DNA from: JBBSQE01 sp038258095
GTDB lineage: Bacteria; Actinomycetota; Thermoleophilia; Solirubrobacterales; 70-9
DNA length: 45,143 nt
Direction of reading: 5' to 3'
Assembly (NCBI GenBank): GCA_038258095.1
Contig: JBBSQE010000002.1
Location: 1-45,143, forward strand
A model generated the notes under the pieces. It saw nothing but the letters and a program-made list of their open reading frames with translations. It searched no databases and was not told the origin of the DNA. The stretch's first letter is position 1; the number at the start of each line of letters is the position of its first letter. Of the stretch, positions 36,283-45,143 are shown piece by piece. A program made the position numbers and the translations under genes.

Positions 36283-37293
36283 TCAGCCGAGGATGCCCGC
36301 GGCGCGGGCCCCGGCGACGGTCTCGGCCAGGGTCGTCGGGCCGTCATGTTGCGGCGTCCAGTCGAGCTTCTCCCTGGCGCGCCTCGTGTCCATGATCACC
36401 GGCACGCGCAGGGCGTTGACCCATTCGAGCTCGGCATTCAGGAATGAGAGGCGTGAGGCCACGCCGGCCGCCGCGCGGACGACGCCGTCCGGCACCGGAA
36501 CCGAGTACCAGCCCATCGCCTTCGCGATGTCGGCGAAGGTCAGCTCCCCGTCGCCCGCGAGGTTGTAGACGCCAGGGGCGCCCCGGCCCTCGATCGCCGC
36601 CACGAGGGCGGTCGCCACGTCGTCGTGATGGACGAGCTGGAACGGTGTGCTGCTGCCGGGCAGGACCGGCGCGAGGATAGGCAGGGCGTCGAGCGCACGG
36701 GTGACTATCGGCAGACGCCCACCGACCTGCACCTGCTTGACCATCTGCTCGACGAGCATCGTCGCGCGCTCTCCGGCGACGATGCACGGCCGGAACACGT
36801 AGGTCGCAATCCCGTTGCCGTTCAGCAACTCCCTGAGCAGGTTCTCCAGCTCGGCCTTCTGCGCGGAGTAGTAGAAGCCATCGGTGCCTCGGGGCCCCGC
36901 GTCCTCGGAGAGCGGCAGCTCGTTCTCCTCGTGGAAGCCATACGCCGCGACGGACGACGTGTAGACGAGGCGCTGGATCTTCGCCGCCACGCTCGCTTCG
37001 AAGACGTTCCGTGTCCCCTCGAGGTTGACGCGGCGGGTCTCGTCGTGTGAGCCGAAGATGATGAATGCCAGGTGGACGACCACGTCGGCTTCCGCCACCA
37101 GAGCATCGACCGCATCGCGGTCGAGGATGTCGCCCTGGCGGTAGGAGACTTTGGTCCAACCCTCGATCGCAGGGTCGAACGGGCGGCGCGCCATCCCGAG
37201 GACCCGGTCCACGCCTACGGCCCGCTCGAGCGCCGAGAGGAGCGGCTTTCCGATCTCGCCGGTGGGCCCGGTGACGGCGACGGTCAATCCCAT
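36283..37293 (-). CDS. NAD-dependent epimerase/dehydratase family protein
   Basis: 336-residue extended SDR protein: VAVTGPTGEIGKPLLSAL (cofactor loop), VVVHLAFIIFG, YTSSVAAYGFHE (Ser), FYYSAQKAELENLL (Tyr-x3-Lys), FRPCIVAGERA, and FQLVHHDDVATALVAAI. Sugar epimerase or atypical-SDR activity is likely; the substrate is not known. TAGACT ends 6 nt before the ATG and no Shine-Dalgarno sequence is present, suggesting a leaderless transcript although rel lies upstream on the same strand. Confidence 0.87.
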   Translation of the reverse strand: MGLTVAVTGPTGEIGKPLLSALERAVGVDRVLGMARRPFDPAIEGWTKVSYRQGDILDRDAVDALVAEADVVVHLAFIIFGSHDETRRVNLEGTRNVFEASVAAKIQRLVYTSSVAAYGFHEENELPLSEDAGPRGTDGFYYSAQKAELENLLRELLNGNGIATYVFRPCIVAGERATMLVEQMVKQVQVGGRLPIVTRALDALPILAPVLPGSSTPFQLVHHDDVATALVAAIEGRGAPGVYNLAGDGELTFADIAKAMGWYSVPVPDGVVRAAAGVASRLSFLNAELEWVNALRVPVIMDTRRAREKLDWTPQHDGPTTLAETVAGARAAGILG

Positions 37294-37299
37294 GGCGCG

Positions 37300-37305
37300 A
37301 GTCTA
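37300..37305 (-). promoter_or_regulatory. Putative -10 box for the epimerase gene
   Basis: TAGACT on the minus strand, 6 nt before the ATG at 37293, in the 66-nt gap after rel. No clear -35 box. Confidence 0.45.
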
Positions 37306-37359
37306 TGTCCGTGCCGATATGGGCGCCACGCGGCCCAGGCGCCGTCGCGCCCGCTTCTC

Positions 37360-39660
37360 TCAGCCCCCGCCGGGCGTGATCCGGTACGCGTCGAACACAC
37401 CCTCGACGTTCCGCAGGCGGGTGATGCACTGCTTGAGCTGCTGGGTATCCCCCACCTCGACGACGAAGCGGTTCTTGACCATCGGCTGCTTCGTCTGACA
37501 GCTCGCCTCCATGATGTTGATTCCGCCCTCGGAGAGCGTCCGCGAGAGGTCCTCGAGGAGACGGGTTCGGTCCCACGCGTCGATCTGGAGCTCGACTCGG
37601 TAGGAGGACTCGTTGTCGCCATCCCACGAAACCTTGACGAACCGCTCCGGGGACTTCTTCAGTGCCTCGACGTTCTTGCAATCCTCGCGATGGATCGTGA
37701 TGCCCCGACCCAGGGACACGTAGCCGGCGATTTCGTCGCCTGGCACCGGCCGACAGCACTTGGCAAGACGCACAGCGACCTCGCCGACGCCCTCGACCTC
37801 GATGCCGTAGTTGGACGCGTCCTTGGTCCGGCGGGCGTCGTCGTCACGACCGCCCATGAGATTGTCGAGGGGCTCGGACTCGTCGACCGCCTCGCCCGCC
37901 TTGAGACGCTGCATCAGCTTGTTCGCGACGGTCTTCGAGGAGATCTTGCCGCCGCCCAGCGCGATGTAGAACTCGCTCGCCTTGCGAAAGCCCATCTCGC
38001 GGATGACGTCGGCGAGGAGCGGAGAACCGGCCACCTTCTGCATCGGCAGACCGCGCTTTCGCAGCGCCGACTCGAGCGCCTCCCTGCCGGAGCGCTCCGC
38101 GTCGTCGCGGCGCTCCTCCTTGAACCAGGCGCGGATCTTGTTACGGGCGCGGCTGGTGCGAACCAGCTTCAGCCAGTCGCGCGAGGGGCCACGCTCGACC
38201 TTGGCCGTCAGGACCTCGACGATGTCGCCGGACTTGAGCCCGTAGTGCAGCGGCACAATCTTGCCGTTCACCTTGGCACCGACGCAGCGGTGGCCGACGT
38301 CGGTATGGACGGCGTAGGCGAAGTCGAGCGGTGTCGAGCCGGCTGACAGGTTCTTGACCTCGCCCTTCGGCGTGAAAACGAAGACCTCGTCCTCGAAGAG
38401 GTCGACCTTGAGCGACTCGAGGAACTCCGCCGGATCCTGCTCGCCCTCGGTCTCGACGAGCTGGCGCAGCCAGGTCATCTTTTCCTTGTCGGGATCGCCG
38501 CCCTCCTTGTAGGTGACGTGGGCCGCGACCCCGTACTCGGCGAGGCCGTGCATCTCCTTGGTTCGGATCTGGATCTCGAGCGGCTTCCCCTCAGGCCCGA
38601 TCACGGTGGTGTGAAGCGCCTGGTACATGTTGGCCTTCGGCATCGCCACGAAATCCTTGAAACGGCCCGGCAGCGGCTTCCAGATCGAGTGGATGACCCC
38701 GACGGCGCCATAGCAATCCTTGACGGAGTCAACAAGGACGCGCATCGCGGTGAGATCGAAGATCTCGTTGAACTCGCGGCCCTTGCGGGTCATCTTCGTG
38801 TAGATCGAGTAGAAGTGCTTGGCGCGGCCCGAGATCTCGGCGTCGATGCCGAGGCGGTCGAGCTCCTCGGAGAGGAATGCGCCGGCCTCCTCGACGTAGG
38901 ACTCGCGCTCGGCCCGCTGCTGGGCGACGAGCTGCTTGATCTCGGCGTACTTGCGCGGATGGAGAGTCGCGAAGGCGAGGTCCTCGAGCTCCCACTTGAT
39001 GGCGTGGATGCCGAGGCGGTGCGCGAGCGGCGCGTAGATCTCGATCGTCTCGCGCGCCTTGAGGATCTGCTTTTGCTTAGGCAGCGCGTCGAGCGTGCGC
39101 ATGTTGTGGAGGCGGTCGGCGAGCTTGATGAGGATCACCCGCACGTCGGTCGCGACCGCGACCATCATCTTTCGGTAGTTCTCCGCCTGGCGCTCGTCGC
39201 GGCTCTCGAAAGTGATCCCGGTCAACTTGGTGACGCCGTCGACGAGCTGGGCGATCTCGGGCCCGAACTCCTTCTCGACATCCTCGAGGCTCGCGCTGGT
39301 GTCCTCGACGGTGTCGTGGAGCAGGGCGGCGCATATCGTCTCCGTATCGAGCCCCATGCCCGCGCAGATCCGCGCGACGCCGACCGGGTGGGTGATGAAC
39401 TCGTCCCCGGAGTGGCGCTTCTGGTCACCGTGGCGCTCGCAGGCGAACACGAAAGCGTGCTCGATCGCATCGTGGTCGAGAGCCTCGGTCGCTGAGCCTT
39501 CGGCTGCGTCGAACTCGCCGATCATCGCAAAGAGATCGCTCAGGAGGAGACGCTGTTCCTCGGTGATTGCGGCTCCTACGGCATCGCCGTTGCCGGCTGC
39601 CGCTGCGCCGTTCAATGCCGGCCCGCCCACCTGGGTGTGCCCGCGACGATCCGCGGGCAC
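37360..39660 (-). CDS. rel: Bifunctional (p)ppGpp synthetase/hydrolase (RSH)
   Basis: Stringent-response enzyme making and degrading (p)ppGpp. 766 residues. HD hydrolase domain: RHSGDEFITHPVGVA, LLHDTVEDT and KLADRLHNMRTL. Synthetase: FDLTAMRVLVDS, GRFKDFVAMPKANMYQALHT (RFKD marks the bifunctional type) and EIQIRTKEMHGLAEYGVAAH. TGS: VFTPKGEVKNLSAGSTPLDF. Then the zinc-finger/helical region with AKCCRPVPGDEIAGY and a C-terminal ACT domain (VELQIDAWDRTRLLEDLSRT). The GTG start at 39660 lies in a 9-bp inverted repeat (GTGCCCGCG/CGCGGGCAC). It is 41 nt after the recJ stop, probably in the same operon. Confidence 0.95.
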   Translation of the reverse strand: MPADRRGHTQVGGPALNGAAAAGNGDAVGAAITEEQRLLLSDLFAMIGEFDAAEGSATEALDHDAIEHAFVFACERHGDQKRHSGDEFITHPVGVARICAGMGLDTETICAALLHDTVEDTSASLEDVEKEFGPEIAQLVDGVTKLTGITFESRDERQAENYRKMMVAVATDVRVILIKLADRLHNMRTLDALPKQKQILKARETIEIYAPLAHRLGIHAIKWELEDLAFATLHPRKYAEIKQLVAQQRAERESYVEEAGAFLSEELDRLGIDAEISGRAKHFYSIYTKMTRKGREFNEIFDLTAMRVLVDSVKDCYGAVGVIHSIWKPLPGRFKDFVAMPKANMYQALHTTVIGPEGKPLEIQIRTKEMHGLAEYGVAAHVTYKEGGDPDKEKMTWLRQLVETEGEQDPAEFLESLKVDLFEDEVFVFTPKGEVKNLSAGSTPLDFAYAVHTDVGHRCVGAKVNGKIVPLHYGLKSGDIVEVLTAKVERGPSRDWLKLVRTSRARNKIRAWFKEERRDDAERSGREALESALRKRGLPMQKVAGSPLLADVIREMGFRKASEFYIALGGGKISSKTVANKLMQRLKAGEAVDESEPLDNLMGGRDDDARRTKDASNYGIEVEGVGEVAVRLAKCCRPVPGDEIAGYVSLGRGITIHREDCKNVEALKKSPERFVKVSWDGDNESSYRVELQIDAWDRTRLLEDLSRTLSEGGINIMEASCQTKQPMVKNRFVVEVGDTQQLKQCITRLRNVEGVFDAYRITPGGG

Positions 39661-39701
39661 GCCGCCGTCTACGGAGCCGTTGGACTCCGTGATCTCATCG
39701 C

Positions 39702-42278
39702 CTAGGGCTGTTTCAGTCTTTCGAGATATAGCCGGCCATCCTGATGTCGGGCACGGTAGGCACGGAATGCCGCCGAGAGCTCGAGCTTCGTCCCCTCCGA
39801 GGATACGACTCCCAGCGTCCGAGTTCCGGCCTTCGCGTCCCAGTGCACCAGCCCGAGCTCCTCGAGAACGGCGGCGCAGCGCGCGGCGAGCTCGGGGCTG
39901 CGCGGGTAGCGGCTCTGGCCCATCAGAGCCGCGCGAAGCGCGCTGCCCGAGCAGGGCGCAGCCTCACGCAGATCGCGGAACGTGGTTCGCAGCGGAGCCC
40001 GGAGCCCGAGCTGCTCGTCGAGGACGGTCTGCGCAAATGCGCGCTCGGACTCCCCCCACACGGGGTGCAGGAAGGTCGTGCTCTCGCCGGTCGCGCCCCG
40101 AGAAACCAGCGCCACCTCGGCGGCCGATGCCGGGGGATCGATCAGGACGACGTGCCCGAACGACTCGGGCACGTCGCGTGCCCGCGTCAACGCGGCATAG
40201 TCGACGAGGACGAGCATTTCGGCACCGTTCGCCACCCGGGACATCTCCAGCGCCTCACAGCGGCCACAGGACACGAGCGCCTTCCCCCCGCCGAACCGGG
40301 CCAGCCCGGCGGCTCCCTCGGCGATGGCACCCCGACGTGCCGCGTCCGCGCAGACCGCCAGTACGCGCTCGCCGCTCGACACGAGCTCGGCGAGAACGGC
40401 GGTCGCGGAACTGCCGTGATTGACGATCGTGCGCGTCGGATCGACCTCATCCGGCACTCCGGCGATTTCGGACCCCCCGTCGAGCTCCCGCTCGAAGCGC
40501 TGCCACCAGCCGGTTGCCTCCGACGAGCACTCGTGACGGGGCGACCCGGCATCGTCGGCATCCGCCTTTCCCCCTTCGACCGGATAGAGCTCGCTCAGGA
40601 CCAGGCGCGGCTCGACCGAGCCGTTCCACTCGTTGACCTCGAGGCGAACCGCGACATCGACAGAATCCTCGTCGCCGACGCCGAGCGACGAGCGCCCGAA
40701 GGCCACGCCGGCCGCCCGGTGGGCTCCGCTGTGGAGGTTGAAGCGGGAGTGCCGGCCCTCCTGCCCCATGCCCTTCACGTCACGGAGCCGAGCCGATGGG
40801 ACCAACAGCCGCACCCCGGGGTTGCCGTTGCCGAACGGCGCCAGCCTGCCGATCTCCTCGGCGAGGCCCATGCCGATCCCCTGCCCACCGACGACGGCGT
40901 CGATTCGTTGTGTCCGCTGCATCTGGTCGGGGCCGATCGCCTCCTCCGCATGTGCGGCGAATGCGGCGCGGAAGGCATCGATCTCGGAGGCGGGCAACTC
41001 GAGCCCGGCCGCGGCCCGGTGCCCTCCGAAACGGGTCAGGTGACCGGCGCAGGCCTCGAGACCCGCGAGCAGATCGAAACCGGGGATCGAGCGACCGGAG
41101 CCCCGAGCGCTCCCATCCGCGGCGACCGAGAGCAGGATCGCGGGGCGGTTGTGCTCCTCGGCCACGCGCGAGGCGACGATCCCAACCACCCCCGGATGCC
41201 AGCCCTCACCGGCGAGGACGAGAGCCTTTGCCTCTCTCAGATCATCCGGAAGGGCCCGCAGGGCGGTGTCCGCCCCGTTTGCCACCTCGCGCTCCGTGAA
41301 TCGGCGCTCCATGTTGGCGCGGTCGAGCTCCTCCGCGATGGCTGCCGCCCGGTCGGGATCCTCGGTCAGCATCAGCTCGACCCCTGCGTCGGCGCGGTAG
41401 AGACGGCCGGCGGCATTGATTCGCGGCCCGAGGCGGAAGGCCATGTCGCCCTCGTCGAGCTTCGCGACATCGCAGTGGCCGACGCCGGCCAACGCCGCGA
41501 ATCCGGGGCGCTCGGCGCGCCGTGCGACCGCGAGCCCGCGACGAACCAGGTTGCGGTTCTCGCCGGTGAGCGGCACCAGGTCGGCGACGGTCGCAAGAGC
41601 GACGAGGTCCAGGTCCTCCTCGCCTCCCCCAGCCTCGCTTCCCTCCTCGCCGGCTGCCCGCCTCAACGCGGTCGCCAGCTTCCACGCAACCGCCGTTCCA
41701 CACAGATCCTCGAACGGATACCCGCTTATTCGTGGATGGATGATCGGGCAGCTCGGCAGCTCGTCCTTGGGCTGATGGTGGTCGGTGACGATGACCTCCA
41801 TGCCCAGCTCCTGGGCGAGCGTCACCTCCTCGACCGCGGTGATCGCGCAATCGACGGTCAGGATCAGCGATGTGCCGCGCTCGTGCAGCCGTCTGACGGC
41901 GGCACTGCCCAATCCGTACCCGTCCTCCTGGCGATCTGGGATCAGCCAGTCACAGCGGGCGCCCAGCGAGCGCAGAGCCGAGATGGCGATGGTCGTCGAA
42001 CAGACCCCGTCGACATCGAAGTCCCCGAAGACGGTGATCGCACGGCCGGCCTCGATCGTCGCGAGCAGCCGTGAACAGACATCGTCCATCCCGTTGAACT
42101 CGGAAGGGTCATGGGTCTCCTCGGCACTCAGGAATGCCTGCGCCTCCGCCGGCGTGCGGTAGCCGCGCCGCACGAGCGTGATCGCCAGCGGCTCGCTCAG
42201 CCCGAGCTCGTCGGCCAGCCGCCTGGCCTCCACGTAGGAGTAGGGATCTGCCCGGTATGCCTTGAGTGATTCCGCCAC
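39702..42278 (-). CDS. recJ: Single-stranded-DNA-specific exonuclease RecJ, long form
   Basis: 5'-3' exonuclease for recombination and mismatch repair. 858 residues. DHH domain: TVFGDFDVDGVCSTTIA, LILTVDCAITAVEEV (normally DCGIT), IVTDHHQPKDELP and LGPRINAAGRL. DHHA1 domain with SGRSIPGFDLL and FGGHRAAAGLEL, then the OB fold (APFGNGNPGVRLL). From about residue 575 a C-terminal extension of some 280 residues has alternating hydrophobic strands (ERVLAVCADAARRGAIAEGA, EMLVLVDYAAL, HVVLIDPPAS) like a degenerate helicase fold. GTG start at 42278, 6 nt after TAGTCT (42285-42290), so probably leaderless. Confidence 0.94.
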   Translation of the reverse strand: MAESLKAYRADPYSYVEARRLADELGLSEPLAITLVRRGYRTPAEAQAFLSAEETHDPSEFNGMDDVCSRLLATIEAGRAITVFGDFDVDGVCSTTIAISALRSLGARCDWLIPDRQEDGYGLGSAAVRRLHERGTSLILTVDCAITAVEEVTLAQELGMEVIVTDHHQPKDELPSCPIIHPRISGYPFEDLCGTAVAWKLATALRRAAGEEGSEAGGGEEDLDLVALATVADLVPLTGENRNLVRRGLAVARRAERPGFAALAGVGHCDVAKLDEGDMAFRLGPRINAAGRLYRADAGVELMLTEDPDRAAAIAEELDRANMERRFTEREVANGADTALRALPDDLREAKALVLAGEGWHPGVVGIVASRVAEEHNRPAILLSVAADGSARGSGRSIPGFDLLAGLEACAGHLTRFGGHRAAAGLELPASEIDAFRAAFAAHAEEAIGPDQMQRTQRIDAVVGGQGIGMGLAEEIGRLAPFGNGNPGVRLLVPSARLRDVKGMGQEGRHSRFNLHSGAHRAAGVAFGRSSLGVGDEDSVDVAVRLEVNEWNGSVEPRLVLSELYPVEGGKADADDAGSPRHECSSEATGWWQRFERELDGGSEIAGVPDEVDPTRTIVNHGSSATAVLAELVSSGERVLAVCADAARRGAIAEGAAGLARFGGGKALVSCGRCEALEMSRVANGAEMLVLVDYAALTRARDVPESFGHVVLIDPPASAAEVALVSRGATGESTTFLHPVWGESERAFAQTVLDEQLGLRAPLRTTFRDLREAAPCSGSALRAALMGQSRYPRSPELAARCAAVLEELGLVHWDAKAGTRTLGVVSSEGTKLELSAAFRAYRARHQDGRLYLERLKQP

Positions 42279-42284
42279 ACGCTC

Positions 42285-42290
42285 AGACTA
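42285..42290 (-). promoter_or_regulatory. Putative -10 box for recJ
   Basis: TAGTCT on the minus strand, 6 nt before the GTG at 42278 and just downstream of the terminator that ends the preceding transcript. No Shine-Dalgarno sequence lies between. Confidence 0.5.
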
Positions 42291-42316
42291 AGAACCGGCG
42301 CGGCGGAATCTCTCCG

Positions 42317-42340
42317 AAAAAGGTCCGCGTATTGCGGACC
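42317..42340 (-). terminator. Rho-independent terminator after the secDF transcript
   Basis: The minus strand forms GGTCCGC, a 5-nt loop and GCGGACC, a perfect 7-bp stem followed by five T. It lies 15 nt after the stop of the small membrane protein and before recJ, separating the two transcription units. Confidence 0.9.
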
Positions 42341-42354
42341 CGACAAGCCTGGAG

Positions 42355-42624
42355 CTAGACGGCCTTTGCCTCCTCAGCCCGGATGCCGATGTAGTAGACG
42401 ACGGCGATTCCCACGGCGAAACCGGGCACGGCGGCGAATGCGGTCGCGAGATCCGTGTCGCCGAGGCCGCGGCCGCTGACGGCCTGGATGATCGCGCCGG
42501 AGACGATGGCCCCGGTCACCGCTCCCAGGAACGCGCCGACGATTCCCTGCCAGAACCGGTCCGGCATGAAGACGGTGAAGTGCCAGAGGGCGATGCCCAT
42601 CGTGAACCAGACCAACAGTGCCAT
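42355..42624 (-). CDS. Small three-helix membrane protein
   Basis: 89 residues with three hydrophobic segments: VWFTMGIALWHFTVFM, IVGAFLGAVTGAIVSGAII, and AAVPGFAVGIAVVYYIGI. Gly/Ala-rich helices suggest tight packing. I do not recognise a named family. GGGAG precedes the ATG, and it follows secDF by 32 nt on the same transcript, ending at the strong terminator, so a link to secretion is possible but unproven. Confidence 0.75.
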   Translation of the reverse strand: MALLVWFTMGIALWHFTVFMPDRFWQGIVGAFLGAVTGAIVSGAIIQAVSGRGLGDTDLATAFAAVPGFAVGIAVVYYIGIRAEEAKAV

Positions 42625-42656
42625 TCAGGCTCCCAACTTCGAGGTCGAGGTGTGCG

Positions 42657-45143
42657 TCATCGGGGTCGCCCGTGCTTGCGTCGTCGTTGCTCGCGCATGC
42701 GGCGTCGTTTCTCGCGGCGCTCCTTGCGCTCCTCAGCCGTGAGCGCTCCGGGCGCGGCCGCCGGCAGCGGGACGTCCGGCCCGCCGGCGCCGTTGCCGTC
42801 GATCGTGTCGTCGACGGACTCGTCGTCTGCACCGATCACGTCCTCGGAGACGACCCCTGCCAGGATGTCGGTGCCGCGGTCCTCCTTCGCCGCCCGGCGG
42901 GCATCCTTGCCGCGCTTCGCGTCCCCGGCGCTGTCGAGCTTCGCGACCTCGATCTCCTCGGCATAGGCCGGGACGACACCGCCGTTGGCGGCGGCGATCC
43001 GCTCGCGCCTGGCCGCATAGACGGGCTCGCGCTCCTTCCAGGCGGTCAGCACCGGCGAAGCGATGAAGATCGACGAGTACGTACCGGAGGCGATGCCGAC
43101 GAGCATCGCGAAAGCGAAATCGGTGAGAGTCGCGCCGCCGAAGATCAGCAGGCTGACGACACCGAGAAGCGTCGAGAAGCTCGTCGCAAGGGACCGGGTG
43201 AGGACCTCCGACATCGAGCGGTTGACGATCTGAGAGAATGCGGCCCGCGGCATCCTCGGGAGGTTCTCGCGTATTCGGTCGAACACGATGATCGTGTCGT
43301 AGAGCGAGTACCCCAAAATCGTCAGGAACGCGGCGACCGTACCGCTCGACACCTCCCTTCCGGTCAATGCATAGACGCCGCCCGTGATCAGGATGTCGTG
43401 GAAGATCGCGATCAGGACCGGGATCGCGAACTTCGGCTGGAACCGGAAGGCTACGTACGCGGTGATCACGAGCAGGGAGAGGATCAGGGCCCTGATCGCC
43501 GAGCGTGCGATCTCCCGGCCGAAGGTCGGGCCGACGCTGCTGCTGTCAAAGCCGGCGGGATCGACGCCGAATTTGTCATTCAACGTCTTCTGAACCTTGT
43601 CGACTCCCTCGGGCCCGAGGTTGCCGGACTGGATCTGGAACGCGTTCTCGCCCAGGCCCTCGTTGGCCACCTTCTGGACCTCTTCACCGTTGATGCCGGC
43701 CGCGCTCAGGGCGTCGCGGACGCCGTTTTCGTCGGTTGCCTTCTTCAGGGGAACGGTGATCCGAGTCCCGGACTCGAAGTCGATTCCGAAGTTGAGCTGC
43801 TTCGTCGCCAGGGCGCCCGCGCCGATCAGAAGGATCACACCGGAGATCGAGAAGAACCAGCGGCTCGCGCCCATGAAGTCGAACTTCCACTCATGGCCGC
43901 CGGAGCCGGCGCCGAGGGCGCTGGGCGAGCTGAGCAGGCGGGATCGGCTCATCGAACCCAGGAGAGCCTGGGTGAAGACGACCGCCGTCAGCAGCGAGGT
44001 GATTGTCCCTACGCCGAGGGTGAAGGCGAAGCCCTTGACCCCGGCAGTCGCCAGGACGAAGAGGATGAAGGCCGTGAGCAGGGTGACGACATTCGCGTCG
44101 ATGATCGTCCCGATTCCCTGTCTGTAACCGGCGGCTATGGAGGAAGACATGGATCTCCCCTTGCGCACTTCCTCCTTTATTCGCTCGAAGATGACGATGT
44201 TCGAGTCGGCCGCAACTCCGATCGTCAGGATCAGGCCTGCGATGCCCGGCAGGGTCAGCGTGATCGGGATCAGCTTGATCAGCGCGAAGAAGATGATCCC
44301 GTAGGCGACGAGAGCAGTGGTCGCGATGAGGCCGAGGAGGCGGTAGAACGCGATCAGGAAAAGGATCACCGCGAGCAGGCCGACGATGCCCGCGATCAGC
44401 CCCTCGTGCAGAGCCTGGTCGCCGAGGGTGGTCGACACCTTGGTCGAGGAAATCAGCCGCAGGTCGATCGGAAGGGCGCCGATCTGGAGGGTCTTGGCAA
44501 GATCCTGCGCTTCGCCGATGCTGTTGAAGCCGCCGGAGATCTGGGCGCCGGTGCGGCCGTCGATCCCGTCCGGGTTCTCCTGAAAGTTGATGATGGGTCG
44601 GGTCTTGACGACACCGTCGAGCACGACGGCAAAGTGGCCCGAGAGCGCCGCGGCGGTGTTCGGGTCGGTGACGCCGACTATCCCCGCCTGCGCCTGACCC
44701 CGCTGGGCGATCCTGCGGGTTACGGTCTGGAATGCGTCCTGACCCTTGCCGGTGAAGTTGAAGGTGACGTTCGGTGCGTTCGTGGTCGGATCAGTGTTCT
44801 GCTGGGGGTCCTTGATGTCAGAGCCGGTCAGCGCCGGGCGATCCTTGAGTGCGTACCAGCCGGGAGGCTCGTCGGTGATCGTCTCGCCCGTGGCCCGGTC
44901 CGTGGGCTGCTCGGAGACGACGATGGTCCCCGGCGGGACCGTCACGACCTCCGTGTTCACCCTGCTGCGCTTGACTCCCTGCGGTGTGACGAACAGGGCC
45001 GCCTTCGACTTCTGCGGAGCGCCGTCACCGATCGGCCGGTGGGTGTCGGCGGTGAACAGGTAATACCGGGGAACGCTCTCCGAGCAGCCATCCTTGGCGC
45101 AGTTGGGATCGGGCGGCTGCTTGCTGGCGAGCTGCGCCGCCGC
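42657..45143 (-). CDS. secDF: Protein translocase subunit SecDF, fused (5' end beyond window)
   Basis: Proton-driven accessory of the Sec translocon that helps pull proteins across the membrane. The frame is open to the window edge, so the N-terminus is missing; a canonical start at 44960 is internal. The SecD half has the periplasmic region (DPNCAKDGCSESVPRYYL, GGFNSIGEAQDLAKTL) and six helices with GIAGLILTIGVAADSNIVIFE. The SecF half follows in the same chain (LNFGIDFESGTRITVPL, FLTILGYSLYDTIIVFDRI, RSLATSFSTLLGVVSLLIFG). A charged C-terminal tail ends in an Arg/Lys-rich cluster. A single fused gene, rather than separate secD and secF, is unusual among Actinobacteria outside this lineage. 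Confidence 0.95.
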   Translation of the reverse strand, partial: AAAQLASKQPPDPNCAKDGCSESVPRYYLFTADTHRPIGDGAPQKSKAALFVTPQGVKRSRVNTEVVTVPPGTIVVSEQPTDRATGETITDEPPGWYALKDRPALTGSDIKDPQQNTDPTTNAPNVTFNFTGKGQDAFQTVTRRIAQRGQAQAGIVGVTDPNTAAALSGHFAVVLDGVVKTRPIINFQENPDGIDGRTGAQISGGFNSIGEAQDLAKTLQIGALPIDLRLISSTKVSTTLGDQALHEGLIAGIVGLLAVILFLIAFYRLLGLIATTALVAYGIIFFALIKLIPITLTLPGIAGLILTIGVAADSNIVIFERIKEEVRKGRSMSSSIAAGYRQGIGTIIDANVVTLLTAFILFVLATAGVKGFAFTLGVGTITSLLTAVVFTQALLGSMSRSRLLSSPSALGAGSGGHEWKFDFMGASRWFFSISGVILLIGAGALATKQLNFGIDFESGTRITVPLKKATDENGVRDALSAAGINGEEVQKVANEGLGENAFQIQSGNLGPEGVDKVQKTLNDKFGVDPAGFDSSSVGPTFGREIARSAIRALILSLLVITAYVAFRFQPKFAIPVLIAIFHDILITGGVYALTGREVSSGTVAAFLTILGYSLYDTIIVFDRIRENLPRMPRAAFSQIVNRSMSEVLTRSLATSFSTLLGVVSLLIFGGATLTDFAFAMLVGIASGTYSSIFIASPVLTAWKEREPVYAARRERIAAANGGVVPAYAEEIEVAKLDSAGDAKRGKDARRAAKEDRGTDILAGVVSEDVIGADDESVDDTIDGNGAGGPDVPLPAAAPGALTAEERKERREKRRRMREQRRRKHGRPR

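Noticed and set aside
36344..37759. 471-codon minus-strand frame overlapping the epimerase and rel
   Set aside because: A shifted-frame shadow of two well-supported genes on the same strand, rich in Arg/Gly/Pro.
42657..42830. Arg/Lys-rich SecDF tail as a separate nucleic-acid-binding gene
   Set aside because: It is continuous and in frame with SecF, and charged C-terminal tails are common in SecF.

Overview
The window is high-GC DNA from an actinobacterium, most likely of the class Thermoleophilia (Solirubrobacterales-like). Pointers are the actinobacterial integration host factor (mIHF) beside gmk-rpoZ-coaBC, a CysO-type sulfur carrier, a one-piece SecDF, frequent GTG/TTG starts and 1-8 nt gene overlaps. 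The exact genus is not determined. There is no CRISPR array and no intact mobile element.

Layout. 1-4263 (minus): rimP-nusA-infB, preceded by a good promoter and a terminator-like hairpin in the leader. 4393-7845 (minus): dtd, a TPR protein, coaBC, rpoZ, gmk and mihF, several with their own promoters very close to the start codon. 7944-18042 (minus): a nine-gene pyrimidine operon, pyrR-pyrB-pyrC-(isochorismatase-like)-carA-(GNAT)-carB-pyrK-pyrD, in which every junction is a 1- or 4-nt overlap. Its leader carries a PyrR-binding element next to the Shine-Dalgarno sequence of a six-codon ORF whose stop overlaps the pyrR start. 18153-19964: RNase Z, tRNA-Arg(CCG), and a membrane-anchored unknown that begins 5 nt after the tRNA.

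20002-26841 (minus) is a decaying duplicated region. It holds an intact SRAP/YedK gene, three paralogous secreted delta-60-repeat proteins in increasing states of damage (A intact, B with a stop codon in its signal peptide, C truncated and frameshifted), duplicated 5' leaders, and a 38-bp remnant of the SRAP gene between A and B.

26919-30313 (minus) is the most interesting unit. A SAM-I riboswitch with a terminator precedes a divergent threonine-synthase-like PLP enzyme, a CysO/MoaD-like sulfur carrier ending in Gly-Gly, a glucose-1-phosphate cytidylyltransferase-like protein and a nucleotide-sugar epimerase/dehydratase. The first two genes suggest a sulfur-carrier-dependent homocysteine synthase controlled by SAM, not ordinary threonine synthesis.

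30398-36076 (plus): corA (with a possible acidic, proline-containing upstream ORF), a HIT protein, a phosphomannomutase/phosphoglucomutase, an MBL-fold hydrolase, a diacylglycerol-kinase-like lipid kinase and a second HIT protein. 36087-36218: a tiny IS30-type transposase remnant between short inverted repeats. 36283-45143 (minus): an SDR epimerase, the bifunctional (p)ppGpp enzyme Rel, RecJ with a long C-terminal extension, a small three-helix membrane protein and fused SecDF, whose start lies beyond the window.
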